A stretch of DNA of 64,000 nt, taken from Carnegiea gigantea (Eukaryota; Streptophyta; Magnoliopsida; Caryophyllales; Cactaceae). Positions 46,329 to 57,049 of the stretch are shown piece by piece; positions within the stretch are counted from its first letter, which is position 1, and each line of letters opens with the position of its first letter. Where the stretch lies: positions 1 to 64,000 of the forward strand of contig JAKOGI010000448.1 of NCBI GenBank assembly GCA_029747015.1, given 5' to 3'. The notes below the pieces were generated by a model. The model saw only the letters and a program-made list of their open reading frames with translations. It was not told the DNA's origin and ran no database searches. The translations under genes were made by a program, and so were the position numbers.

Positions 46329-46942
46329 GTTTTTTTAAAGTTTTATTGTTATATATATATTTTTTTGGATTTTAAAAAAGTAGTTATGTATTGAGGTGTG
46401 AGTTTATGAGTATTATTTTATTTGATGAACCAAAGTAGTGAGCCAATTATTAGAGAGGATGAGACTTGTGAGGCAAAAAGTTAGAGAAAGAGTTGATGTA
46501 ACAGTAATAAGCCTCCATCGGTCAGTCAAAAAATTAACTCACCATTGCTCTTGCTTTAATAATGCATGGTTGGCATTTATATTAGGGGGTCCCCTTCCAA
46601 TTCCTCCTTTTCAATATTTAAAAAAAAAAGCATCTCTATTAAATCCAATCAATTGACAACGTGTGCACCAATCAGAAATATTTCATATGCAATGTTTTCT
46701 GACTTCCAAGAAGCTGCAATTTGAATATATATTACAATCATTCAAACTTACACTTAATTTATTTATAGTAATAATAATTATTATTATCAGCATATTTCAA
46801 ATATCCCTTATTCTGCATACATATATATATATACATGATTTCCTAGCTTCCTCCATCAATTCCATCAAATTGAGTCTTCAAAACACACTCTCTCTCTCTC
46901 CAAACTAAAGACTGAAAGAAGAAGACGACGACGACGACGAAG
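46329..46942 (+). promoter_or_regulatory. Remaining upstream region of the MYB gene
   Basis: About 614 bp between the retroelement LTR and the ATG. A TATATATATATACATG stretch near 46820 and a CT-rich leader (46888-46902) precede a GACGAC repeat just before the start. The natural promoter beyond 614 bp is displaced by 13.9 kb. The exact transcription start is unknown. Confidence 0.45.
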
Positions 46943-48202
46943 ATGGGAAGAGCACCATGCTGTGACAAGGTGGGTCTAAAGAAGGGGCCGTGGACTCCTG
47001 AAGAAGATCAAATTTTGATATCTTTCATTCAAAAACATGGCCATAGCAATTGGCGAGCCCTCCCTAAACAAGCTGGTAATTAATTATTTTCAAAGCTAAA
47101 ATTACATTTCATGGTGATATATAGGAAATTTCATCTAAATTAGAATTATGAAAAGCTTCTGTGTACTCTATTTTTTTTTTTTAAGTTTTGTTTGTAATTT
47201 TTTAATTAATATTGTATTTTTGTAATATATATAGGGTTATTGAGGTGCGGAAAGAGTTGCAGATTGCGATGGATAAACTACTTGAGACCGGATATTAAGA
47301 GAGGCAACTTCACCAAGGAAGAAGAGGATACCATCATTCAACTGCATGAAATAATGGGAAATAGGTCAGTCTTTGTCACTCTTAATTGCTTTGTTGTATT
47401 CTTGAACATGATTTACACCAGTGATATACATTGGCTTTGTTCTCTCCTCTTTGCCCCTTTCGATTTGACATCCTTGACGTATTCTTGATTTTCTTCCCAA
47501 AAAAATGCTTGAAATAATTTGGAATCTTAAAGAGATGAAGTAATTTTTTGAGAAAATATTGATTTTCGGGTTTAATAATCTTTGTAATATGTATTTTTTC
47601 CCCCTCATTTTAGATGGTCGGCCATAGCAGCAAGGCTTCCAGGACGAACTGATAATGAAATCAAAAATGTATGGCACACCCACTTGAAGAAAAGGCTTGA
47701 GAAATATCAAACTACAAAACCGCAAGGCAAAAAGGCCAGAAGTCGTCCAAATCAAGCCAATGCTGAAAATATGACCGTTAGCAACTCTACTGCTACAAAT
47801 AGCTTTGTAGAGACAAGTACTGGCACTGTTGACAATGTGCCATCATCTTCAGCACACTCTTACAGTAGCAATGACTTCTCGTCCATCACCGAGATTTCAA
47901 GTATCGAACTGCCGAACATATCCAGTGGCCATGGAATCTACGATGACCAGATATTCGACATTCAACAATCGAACCTGGATGATTTCCCAGTAATATTCGA
48001 TGAGACATTTTGGTCGTCCTCGTCCCAAGATCTCACATCAGATGCCAACGATTTGAATCTCGTGTTTTCTGACATGGTAGATGACGAACAATTACAACCA
48101 CAATTTTCTGGGACCGGTTCATGCGATTGTGAAGATAATGTGGATTTTTGGTTGGATGTATTTGTAAAAGCCGATAGGACATCAGAATTGCCAGAATTTT
48201 GA
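46943..48202 (+). CDS. R2R3-MYB transcription factor, subgroup 2 (MYB13/14/15-like)
   Basis: Three exons (46943-47075, 47235-47364, 47614-48202) with GT-AG introns at the two positions conserved in R2R3-MYBs give 283 residues. R2 (about 14-64) and R3 (about 67-115) show the regularly spaced tryptophans and the usual first-Trp replacement in R3 (FTKEEEDTI). The start [18 protein letters not shown] and the DNA-binding domain are typical of the MYB13/14/15 group. These are nuclear activators of stress, cold or stilbene/phenylpropanoid genes. The bHLH-interaction motif of anthocyanin MYBs is absent. The acidic C-terminus ends with two FW-containing stretches ([17 protein letters not shown]), as in that subgroup. 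The gene looks intact. The target pathway cannot be told from sequence. Confidence 0.93.
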
Positions 48203-48515
48203 TCATGGTGTATTGATCAAGTGCATGTTAATTGGGAACATAAAGAAACACACACATGCATTGGAAAATTCTTTTGCACTTGAGTTTTTTTAAGGACCAT
48301 ATATAGTCAAAGATGTAGAAATTCAAATTAGTACTGCACATTTGGATTGTTACACACTTCCAATTTGACCCATGCATAATTAAGAGCCATCTTAGTTTGT
48401 TTATTTGTTAATTTGGAGCAATCAATGTGTATGATGACGAAAATTAAGAATAAAGCAACAATCACTGAATTATTAATTAGGGTTTATGTGCTCTCAGTAG
48501 GCTCCACTTTTTAGT

Positions 48516-48577
<62 letters not shown>

Positions 48578-49196
48578 TGATCCTTTTTAGTTTCCTTTTC
48601 TAACTTTTATTTATAATTAATGTTATTAATTAATGAAGATTGCGAACATATTACAACCAATTTTTACCCAATCTTCTAACGATTTGAGCATACCTAATCT
48701 GGGAAATTATTTTTTATAGCATAAGTAATGTATTTTACAAATTTAATTAATTTAGATAGTAATAAAGTTAAAAAAAAATTATTGTACGTACTTAAACCCT
48801 GGCCTTTATACGTCTCATGCAAGGGTCACACCCCTAGCAATATATAAAATCAACGTACTTGAATAAATAACTTCATCTTCAGATGTCAAAGAAATATATT
48901 CTTTTGCACCAGCAAATATATTTATATCCCCTACAATAAGGCAGTAGTTATATGTGCATTTATCTTGACAAATTAAATGGTAACTCATAAAAGGAAAACA
49001 TTATCAATAAATAAGATACTTGAAATTATGAAATACCTAATTAGAGATGTTAAAAATTACAGTTAATTGAGGACGAAGCTGTCGAAGCAGCTTTGGTGGG
49101 TCAAATTAAAGTACTTTAAATTTGTGTCAATATTATATAAGTTATTTGCAGAAGAATATAATGGTGGTCATCAAATTAATGAATGGCTAATGAATC
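48203..49196. other. Downstream region of the MYB gene, no gene seen
   Basis: Contains the MYB 3' untranslated region and an (AT)n microsatellite at 48521-48574. No other coding sequence recognised. Confidence 0.5.
48521..48574. repeat. (AT)n microsatellite
   Basis: Uninterrupted AT dinucleotides, about 27 repeats. Confidence 0.95.
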
Positions 49197-49199
49197 TTA

Positions 49200-49439
49200 G
49201 GTCACGTTCTCTTCCATTTATTTTGTCTGAACTTATATTAAACTAAACTTATTTGAACTTATTCTAAACTTATTTACTGAACTTATTCTGAATTTATTTA
49301 CTAAACTTATTCTAAACTTATTAAGAACAAATTTATGAACTTATTTGCTAAACTTATTATGAACTTATTTGTTAAACTTATTCTGAATTAAACTTATCTG
49401 AACTTATTCTTCAAAAAATAAGTTAAAGAGAACAGGGTC
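49200..49439. mobile_element. Small MITE with TTA target duplication
   Basis: Ends GGTCACGTTCTCTT and AAGAGAACAGGGTC with TTA on both sides (49197-49199, 49440-49442), as in PIF/Harbinger-like MITEs. The interior is built of AAACTTATTCTGAACTTATT-like repeats. Confidence 0.65.
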
Positions 49440-49591
49440 TTATACATAATCTATGTTATATGTTGGAAAAGTATGATAGTAGACATTAAGTAGTTTTATA
49501 TTTCAGATTTTTTTTAAATCACCAACATCTTAAAAAAAAGTCATGAAAAGGGAGATCAGACTTGAATAACTTCTAATATGTGAGTTGTGAG

Positions 49592-50164
49592 CAGTGACGG
49601 ATCTAGACATTCAAATTAGGGGTATCAATCTACTAAGATTCATATCCATATATACTACAACATAAAGTCAAAATAATATACAAAATATAATAGTCTACTA
49701 TTACAATTGTCGTTTATATTTTGTCATCTTTGAAATCGATGCATAATAAAGTCACTTAAAAATGTGTCAAATTTAAATCTCTTACTATATAACAAGCTAT
49801 CTATGGGTCTAATCCCTCAATTTGATCAATTTGGTCTAGTTTTGGTATATTGTTTTTGAAATTCAACTGAAAAGATAACTAGGATAAGGAAGATGACTAG
49901 AGGAGAGAGATTTAAAGAGTCATAGAGTAAGAGTGTGGGTTTGTTGCTTTGGATTGCTTCAGACCCATCTTTACAACTATATTTTTTATTTAAAAAGAAA
50001 AATTATAATTATTAGTAGTTGGGCCTGTTAATTGTAAGCATATCATAGGCTTGTTGGATTTATTTTAAGGGTGTCCAATTATAATAGTTTCAACCCTTTT
50101 AAAATAGCAACTTATAACTTTTTTTGGCATGGACACTCCTAATCTATATGAAGATCCGCCCATG
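49592..50164. mobile_element. hAT-type MITE (CAGTG family) with perfect 8-bp duplication
   Basis: Starts CAGTGACGGATCTAG and ends GAAGATCCGCCCATG, imperfect inverted ends. A perfect 8-bp direct repeat GTTGTGAG flanks it (49584-49591 and 50165-50172). It is related to 20055-20235. There is no transposase coding. Confidence 0.85.
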
Positions 50165-50589
50165 GTTGTGAGAGGACTCATTTTTTTGAAATTTTTTTTT
50201 AAACTTGCTATCATGTGTAACGATCTCTAGTATCAAATGGATGATAAGAGACTTATATTTAAGAAAATAATCAGTGAAGAATATTCTCTGAATGGTACTG
50301 TTTGGCTAAAAACTCGACTTTTTTTTGTTTTTGTTTTGTTTTAGGGGGAGAACATCTAGCCGCAGTTGTCTTTTTCTATTTGTTTTGTTTGTTTTTTCTT
50401 ATCTCTCTTTCCTTCCATCTTAGCAAATTATTTGCTATTCTTTACCTACATCTGAATCTCGCTAAATTACTCAACTTGATGAAATAAACCCTAACAAATG
50501 AGCCCATGGATAGTGTGGCTAACTGGGCCACAAGGCCCAATCAGGAGCTTATTAGTTCCCCCCCCCCCCCACCCCTTTAAAGGTAGTTA

Positions 50590-51839
50590 ATTTAGACCAA
50601 CATTTAGCTTGAGTTCACCATAATAAGATGATCAAGTGCCTAAAAGGTTACGTACAGCTTGCTACCACCATCACTGGCAATTATTGGAGCCTAAATTTGG
50701 TGATGATAACAATTGTAAGGTTGATTTGGTGTCTCATATCTGGCACACCAAACTATCATGACTAGAGTGTCTAAAACATAATAACAACACCACCAACAAT
50801 ACCTCCCACATTTTTACGGCAATACATCTATTCTAGTTAGAGTTGGGTAATAGGTCGTGTCGGGTCGGATTCGTATTCGTGTCGAGCTTAAACGGGTTAA
50901 GAATTTCTCGACCTGAACCTAACCCGTTTATTAAACGGGTTGAAAAACCTTGACCTGTACCCATTTAATTTTTAAACGGGTTGACCCACTTAACCCGTTT
51001 AAGATAAACAGGTCAAGTTCAGTTGCCTAATTAACTATTTACACATTCAATATTTTCAATTAATACTTAATTACAGTGTTAAAAATTAAGTTTATATATC
51101 ACATTAAATAATTACTCTTTTAAATTTCCCAAATTCATCATAATTCACAATTTTTAAAAATTTTTATATTCTTAATTATATAATAAAAAGTAAACTGAAA
51201 ATGACAAATTAAAAAATGAGTTGAATTATTTAATTCATTTAATTAAACGGATTAAATAGGTACTTTTTCGTGTCAAGAATATCAACCTGAATCTAACCCG
51301 TTTAATTAAACGGGTTGAACGTGTCAACCTATTTAATTAACCGGGACAAAAATTTGTACCCAAACCCACTTAATTTCGTGTCGGGTTCGGATCGGTAATC
51401 GTGTCAGGTCAGCTTTTCCCAACTCTAATTCTAGTTGCAGAAGCGAGAGCATTGCGAGACGGACTATGGTTAGCAACTCAGGCTGGATTCAAGCAGATAG
51501 CTATTGAAGGTAATAATAAGATAGTGATTCAAGCACTGAAAGGAGTAAAGGACAGATTCAAATTCTTTGGCAAATATCAAATATTATCAAAGATATACAT
51601 CTATGGTAGACTCAAGGTATCCAGTTACTCATCACCCACATTTTTAGGGAAGCAAATATGGCAGGTGACTGACTTTCCAAATTTGGACACTTAATTGCAG
51701 CGTCCTTTTCTTCAGATATTTGTTTTTCTCCATCTCTTAGGGTTATTTTGGCAGATGATGTAGTTGGGTGTCCTCTTATGAGAAGAGGCGCTTAACATTC
51801 CTTTAGTTTTATTTACTCTTGTTTAAAAAAAAAAAAAAA
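50590..51839 (+). mobile_element. LINE 3' fragment with RNase H and poly(A), interrupted by a MITE
   Basis: At 51430-51540 the plus strand encodes an RNase H (RVT_3-like) segment: LVAEARALRDGL, then IEGNNKIVIQAL. The corresponding upstream residues (FYGNTSI) lie at about 50810-50830, left of the MITE. The element ends in a run of A (about 51823-51838) after TTACTCTTGTTT, as plant LINEs do. The left border is uncertain and no target duplication was found. Stops after about 51694 show it is dead. Confidence 0.65.
50838..51427. mobile_element. hAT-type MITE (TAGAG family), copy 2, inside the LINE
   Basis: Terminal inverted repeats TAGAGTTGGG and CCCAACTCTA are perfect over 10 bp, and the 8-bp target duplication ATTCTAGT is perfect (50830-50837 and 51428-51435). 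It is homologous to 16398-16933. Removing it and one duplication restores the LINE RNase H reading frame. Confidence 0.92.
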
Positions 51840-52258
51840 CCTCCCAATATAGATTCTGCTTTTGTAGAGTCTAAAGAGATTCAGATGTAGGCAACCTTAT
51901 CTCTACTGACATTACTGCCCCTAGGAAGACCCACAAAAGTGTCTAAAATATAATATTACAAAAATTAAAATTTGTTGTATATATTTAAACTCCAAAACAA
52001 TTACACGCTTATGAATGTGGGCATCAATTAATTACCTCTAGACGAGAAAAAAAAGAGAGAGAAAAAAGATTGACAAACACTTAATTTCACCCCCTTGTTC
52101 TGTTTCCTAGTCCCTGTATGAATTCATATGCACATCATTTACCAATAGCCACAGAATCATCCCAATCCCCAAAACAAACTCAATCAAATCCCAACCCAAA
52201 ACCCAAATTAAAATGAAGCTAAAATAAACAAAACAAACAGATTAATGATGATAAGTAG
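51840..52258. other. Stretch without a gene, downstream of the DUF761 gene
   Basis: AT-rich, probably including the 3' untranslated region of the minus-strand gene ending at 52259. Confidence 0.45.
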
Positions 52259-52825
52259 TTATGCACTACGAGCTAACATCTGCTGAAACTCAAGGATAGA
52301 CTCCTCCCTCTGTAGCTGCATCTCCTGGCGAAACTTTGAAATGAACTCCTCAGCTCTCTCATCAACTCCTCGCATGATGGGCAGCGAAGAAACATACTCT
52401 TTCCACCTTACATTCTTACTCTCCATACTTCCTACTTTCACTCTGCTTCTCCCTGTCATCTGTTCTATTTTCACAGCGCATCGACTTCTATGATCTTCAT
52501 TCCTTCCACCACTATTATTGCGTTCAGCAGCGCTCGTTGGCGCGGGCCCTGCAGATTGGGTCTTTGAGGACTCCTCGAAGAGCCTGTCCACGTGGACAGT
52601 AGCAGGGCTGGCGGGCACTGACGAGCACTGCTGTAGGTGCTGGTATTGGTAGTATTGGTGCCTGCCCATACGAGGGCGGTGGGCGGCGGCGGCGGTGATC
52701 TCGAGATGGTCGCGAAGGTGACGGAGTTTGGGGTGGAAGGAGGAAGTGAAGGATTTCCAGGCCTTCTTGGAGGAGGAAGGCAGCTGCTTGAGCTTCTTTG
52801 GTATTGGTATATGCAGGCAAGACAT
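52259..52825 (-). CDS. DUF761 domain protein
   Basis: A single exon of 188 residues, starting MSCLHIPIPKKLKQLP, the first Met of an uninterrupted frame. The C-terminal 35 residues carry the DUF761 (PF05553) signature: RGVDERAEEFISKFRQEM followed by a QREESILEFQQML-type tail. The middle is low-complexity, rich in Tyr/Gln/Ser. Members are small plant proteins of unknown biochemical function; some are reported in fibre, growth or stress contexts. There is no signal peptide or membrane segment. The overlapping plus-strand frames are shadows. Confidence 0.85.
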   Translation of the reverse strand: MSCLHIPIPKKLKQLPSSSKKAWKSFTSSFHPKLRHLRDHLEITAAAAHRPRMGRHQYYQYQHLQQCSSVPASPATVHVDRLFEESSKTQSAGPAPTSAAERNNSGGRNEDHRSRCAVKIEQMTGRSRVKVGSMESKNVRWKEYVSSLPIMRGVDERAEEFISKFRQEMQLQREESILEFQQMLARSA

Positions 52826-53158
52826 CTAATCTTTTGTGGAAAGACAGAAATTAGAATTATTGGGATTCGTGGATGATGTTGCGTTTGTTCAAGTAGTTTA
52901 GGGGATGATGAGGGCTTTAAATATGATACTTAGAGAGCCTTGATTGATTATATGCCTAAGCTTTTTTGGCTGTTAAGCTGGGGTTTTAGCAGATCAGAAG
53001 ATGCTTTGCTTTTTTCCTGGGAATTTTACAGGAAGGAAAAGAGATTTTCCTCATGATCCTTTTTCTCTGTCTTTCTGAAATGCCTTATATATGCTTTTGT
53101 ACTAACGAGTACACTTTTTTTCAGCTGGAAGGCAAGGATCCTTCTGTGTATTCCTACG

Positions 53159-53438
53159 TGTATAAGAACCAACTCAACCAAAAGTTTAAGTTCATGGTTG
53201 AAGGCCCAGGAATAGGCTTATCCTTTAACACGCCCCCTCACGCGAATACCCTTTGGGCTTGAAGCGTGGATGCTGCAAATGTTCCCCTCACCTTGCGCAA
53301 TAAATCAATATGGGGGCTGCTGAGATTCGAACTTGAGATCTCTCGCTCAGAAAGGCTTTGATACCATGTTCAAGAGTCAACTCAACCAAAAACTTAAGCT
53401 GATGGTTGAAGGCCCAGAAATAGGCTTATCCTCTAACA
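53159..53438 (-). mobile_element. TRIM/SMART-like miniature LTR retrotransposon, 280 bp
   Basis: Two 72-bp direct repeats (53159-53230 and 53367-53438) bound a 136-bp interior. On the minus strand each repeat starts TGTTA and ends ACA. The primer site TGGTATCAAAGCC (53354-53366, initiator tRNA-Met type) follows the first repeat directly. A polypurine-like GTGAGGGGGCG precedes the second. Flanks CTACG and CTATG match at 4 of 5 bases. There is no coding capacity. The size is near the smallest LTR retrotransposons known in plants. Confidence 0.88.
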
Positions 53439-53443
53439 CTATG

Positions 53444-54310
53444 CTTTGCTATGACATTTCATAATTGAGGTATAAAACTTGTAGCAGTTGCCCAGCCGAT
53501 TATGGGTTAAATCGCTCTTAACCACTCTGTACCACTCCTAACTGCAGCTAATCGTTAATGCTAACAGCTTTTAACGCTCCAACCGTTAATACTAATTGCT
53601 TTTAACTGCTCTCAACAGCTAACACTAGTTTTAATTGGTACAATGAACAAGCATGAAACATGCATCATTTATAGCAATCAGTAGATTTTTTTTGTTTTTG
53701 TTTTTTTTTGTTCTGTGACTTGGTAGTTTCTAATAGCAATCACTTAATTTGATATAAAAGTAGTTTTATTTTGAAATTTCAAAGTTACGGGAATCAAAAG
53801 TCAGTAGTCTGTCTGCATGTTCAAAATGGAGGCCACGCCAAGCTCAAGGTGAAGGCAAACATGAAGAAGCATGCACTTTCGGCAATAAAGCCATGTTGAT
53901 GTTGGAGGTTTGGCCCCAATCCAACGCATCGATCCATTAGGAGGTTTTCTTCTCTTCAAAGGGAATTAGATTTTGAAATTATGTTCGTATTTTGTTAGGA
54001 ATCTTCTCGAATATTTTTCCTAGCTAGCCATCTCTATAGTCAGATCATCATTAGATGACTTTATGGATGTGTAGCTTTCCACATATTTTTTGGATTCTTT
54101 AATTTGATTTTAGCTTTGGAAATCTAGACTTTGCCCCAAGTTGTTTTTATCTTTATAAATATATAAACTTTCCTTAATGTGTTGAGACGAAATTGGCTAA
54201 TTAACTTGATTTTAGCTTTAGAAATATAGAATTTTTTCAGAATGTCTGAGGATTTTTCTACCTGTCTGTCTATGGACTATAAAAATTATCTAGATTGATC
54301 CTAAATCTCA

Positions 54311-54383
<73 letters not shown>

Positions 54384-54687
54384 GTAGATAGCAACTAAGA
54401 AAGTTAGTATCGTGGCTACTAATTTACCATGTCACAATGTTACTATGTTATTTTATGATTCACCCTTAAGAGAGACCACCCTATGGAAATTATTTTCTTA
54501 TAATAAGCTAAAATGCAGCATTTCATTATATATATTGAAGGAAAAACCACAAAAAGCTTTTCAATTTGAAAGAGTGATACGTACTACACATTATTTTTAT
54601 CAAACAAACTCATTATTTAAAGTAATTGAGCTCTTATTCTCTCCAACGTACAAACTTCAAACTTGGCCTCACACCTTGTAATTAAGT
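53444..54687. other. Stretch without a supportable gene
   Basis: AT-rich, with a (TG)n(TA)n microsatellite at about 54310-54380 and, near 53520-53640, CTAACAGCTTTTAACGCTCC-like repeats that may belong to a small element. The part next to 54688 should be the 3' untranslated region of the globulin gene. Confidence 0.45.
54310..54380. repeat. (TG)n(TA)n compound microsatellite
   Basis: About seven TG repeats followed by about 28 TA repeats. Confidence 0.95.
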
Positions 54688-56801
54688 TCAAGCCTTGACA
54701 TCCTCTTCAACCACCTGCCTGATGCGTAGGGAGGCCGAGGAGGGTTGGAAGAAGTGGGTCTCCTCGCGGCTGAACTTGAGCCGCCGCGCATCCTCCCGGG
54801 ACACTCCGTACGAATTCATGACCACCTCGTCGGGGAGGGCTCGGAGGGCCGAGAGCCGCCCTGCGAGGGTGCCCAACATGGACTCGCCGTGGGTGTTGAA
54901 CACCACCCACTCGAGCCCTTCCTGCCCCGCCTGCTTCACCACCACAAAGTTTTGCGGGATCACTAGGAGCTGCCCCTCCCGCACTTCCCCGTCAAACACC
55001 AACTGCCCCCTCTCGCATGTTACTTGCACTCTTCCCCTTCCCCTAGTGTAGTAGTGGATTCGGTGTGAGTTTATTCCCCAGTGTGGGCTCATTATCGCGT
55101 TCTGCGACATCAGTTTTACGTAACAAGTTAGATCAATTAGGAATTATGTACGATAAAATTACGTGTGTACACATAGTCAATTATATATACCTGGTAGAGG
55201 TGACCTTTGTCGACGCTCATGTCAAGGAGGCCAAGGATGGGGAGCTTGTTGCGGTTAAGGAAGGTCAGGCGACCGCCTTCGCGATTGTATATATCAGCCT
55301 TGTGTGGTCTGTCAACGTTCCCTCCAAGTCTAGCGGAGCAGAAAGTCTCCTCAAGGCCATTCATGGTGTATCTGCCTCCGTGGTGGTGCTCTTCCTCGTA
55401 CTCGGGGCACACTACTTGGAGGTCCCTCTCCACTCGGATGATGCCACCCCTGCCCTCGAACTGCTGCCCCTGGAGCCGCTGGATCGTGTCCCGGTCCACC
55501 CCAAAGGAGTCGGCCAGGAACTGCTCGTCAAAGCCCTTGAAGATGTTCCCCATGGTGACCGCTTCCTGGCCTCCTCTCATGTGGTGTCTGCCCTCTCCGC
55601 CTTCGGATTGCTCGGGGTTCCCGGCTAGGAAGAATTTCTGCCGAAGATATATAGGAAAGGAAGTATTAGTACTAGCTAAAATATTTAAGATTATTTAAAT
55701 TTGGCGCTCTATTGAGAATATGCAATATTAGATTATTTAGTTATCAAGATGCAGCAATTATGATGAACAATAAGTTTATGACCACACCCAGCTAGGAATT
55801 CATTATGTTGTCAATAACAATGGTAAGTGAACTTATTAGAAAACACAAATTTTTAATTTGAATGTAATATAATGTTCTCATGATGGTGAACTTAATTATT
55901 AGGAAACACAAATTACCCTCAAAGTCCGATCGAGCTGGTTGTGGACGCTGTTTGTATCAAAGAAGGCGACAAGGACTAAGGGCTCCTGTCCGTCATTGTA
56001 GACCCACTTATTCACTCCGGCTGGTACAGCAATGACATCTCCATGTCGAAGGCGTCTGACCCTCTGGTGCTTGTCGTGCGTTCTCTCAGACCCTCTGATC
56101 CCCTCCTCCGAGAAGGATGCAGACCCAGACCCTGACTCGAATGTCTCGGGGCAACCCGGAAAGGTCACACCCAATAGTCCATTACCTGCATTAATCAGTC
56201 ACTAGCTCATAAGAATTTGAAAATGAGCTTGATGTTTAATAAGTGACACTAATAAGTTCAAGGGCGGATCTTTGTTGAGGCTGAAGGCCCCCCCCCCCCA
56301 ACTTATTACCTAGGTTTATGTTAGAATAGTGGTAAAACTCCCTCTATTTTGTAGAAGAAACTGGAGGATTAAATCTTGACCGCCCAAATAATTTTTGCTA
56401 GTTTTGCCATTGTATATATGTGCAAAAATGTATAAAAGTCACCCATGCAATAGTTAATTTCTAGTACCTTGAACGATATAAAAGGCGAGAGGTGCATTGA
56501 CATAGTGAGGCAAGAGAAGGCCTCTAGGTTCAATGACTGAGCGAAGCACGGTGACGCCAGTGCATTGGAATTCCTGCTGGTTAGGGTCCCAGAGCTCAGC
56601 AACACCGGCCTCCCATTGGTATCGGATGGTGGGTTCGGTGGCGCTGAGCCGGTGAAGGTTGCATTCGTTAAGCGCCTGTTGGCCCCTTTCAAGCCGCCTG
56701 GGTTGTCTGAAGGGCCACCATGACTGAGCCAAGGAGCCAGGCGAGAGGACAAGTAGGGTTAGAGCAAGAGAGAGAACAGTAAGACTGCTACTCCTAGCCA
56801 T
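54688..56801 (-). CDS. 11S globulin (legumin-type seed storage protein)
   Basis: Four exons (56801-56468, 56185-55917, 55637-55191, 55101-54688) with GT-AG introns give 487 residues, the usual length and exon number for legumins. The N-terminal signal peptide (MARSSSLTVLSLALTLLVLS) probably ends near AQ at residue 26, sending the protein to the storage vacuole. Two cupin barrels follow. NGLLGVTFPGCPETF carries the acidic-chain cysteine, and NGLEETFC (Asn about 294) is the conserved Asn-Gly processing site that divides acidic and basic chains. The basic chain has the typical SPHWGINSHRIHYYTRG and ends VVEEDVKA. All exons join in frame, so the gene appears intact. It is seed-storage protein by family; expression is inferred from upstream RY motifs. 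Confidence 0.95.
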
Positions 56802-56919
56802 TGTGATAGAGACGAAGGGAGAGAACGTGAAGTGAATTGAAGCTTGTGGTTCAGGGTAAGGGGGTTGGAGTGGGTGGGGTTTTAAAGGAGGAGGAGAGAG
56901 AATGTGGGTTGACACGTTG

Positions 56920-57045
56920 AGGGGGTGGTGCATGCATGCATGCATGGTGGGTTCGAAGGGCTAGCCGGCCGGTCTTACGACTGTTTAATACACGTAATAG
57001 GTGCACAGAATATGTGGCGATTCGTATAATATAAATTGCATGCAA
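56920..57045 (-). promoter_or_regulatory. RY (CATGCA) motif cluster upstream of the globulin gene
   Basis: An overlapping run of CATGCATG units lies at about 56930-56945, roughly 130-145 bp upstream of the start codon. A further GCATGCAA next to a TATAAAT-like stretch lies near 57028-57044. RY motifs are known binding sites of ABI3/FUS3-type B3 regulators in seed storage gene promoters. A TTTAAAA near 56880 could be the TATA box. The assignment is by motif and position. Confidence 0.7.
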
Positions 57046-57049
57046 CCTA

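Noticed and set aside
53320..53370. tRNA-like TGGTATCAAAGC and GTTCGAATC motifs, considered as a tRNA gene or SINE
   Set aside because: Two 72-bp direct repeats and a polypurine tract show that this is the primer site of a TRIM, and no cloverleaf could be drawn.
54695..55698. Long plus-strand frames opposite the globulin gene
   Set aside because: They are shadows of the globulin exons, which account for the open reading by their codon composition.
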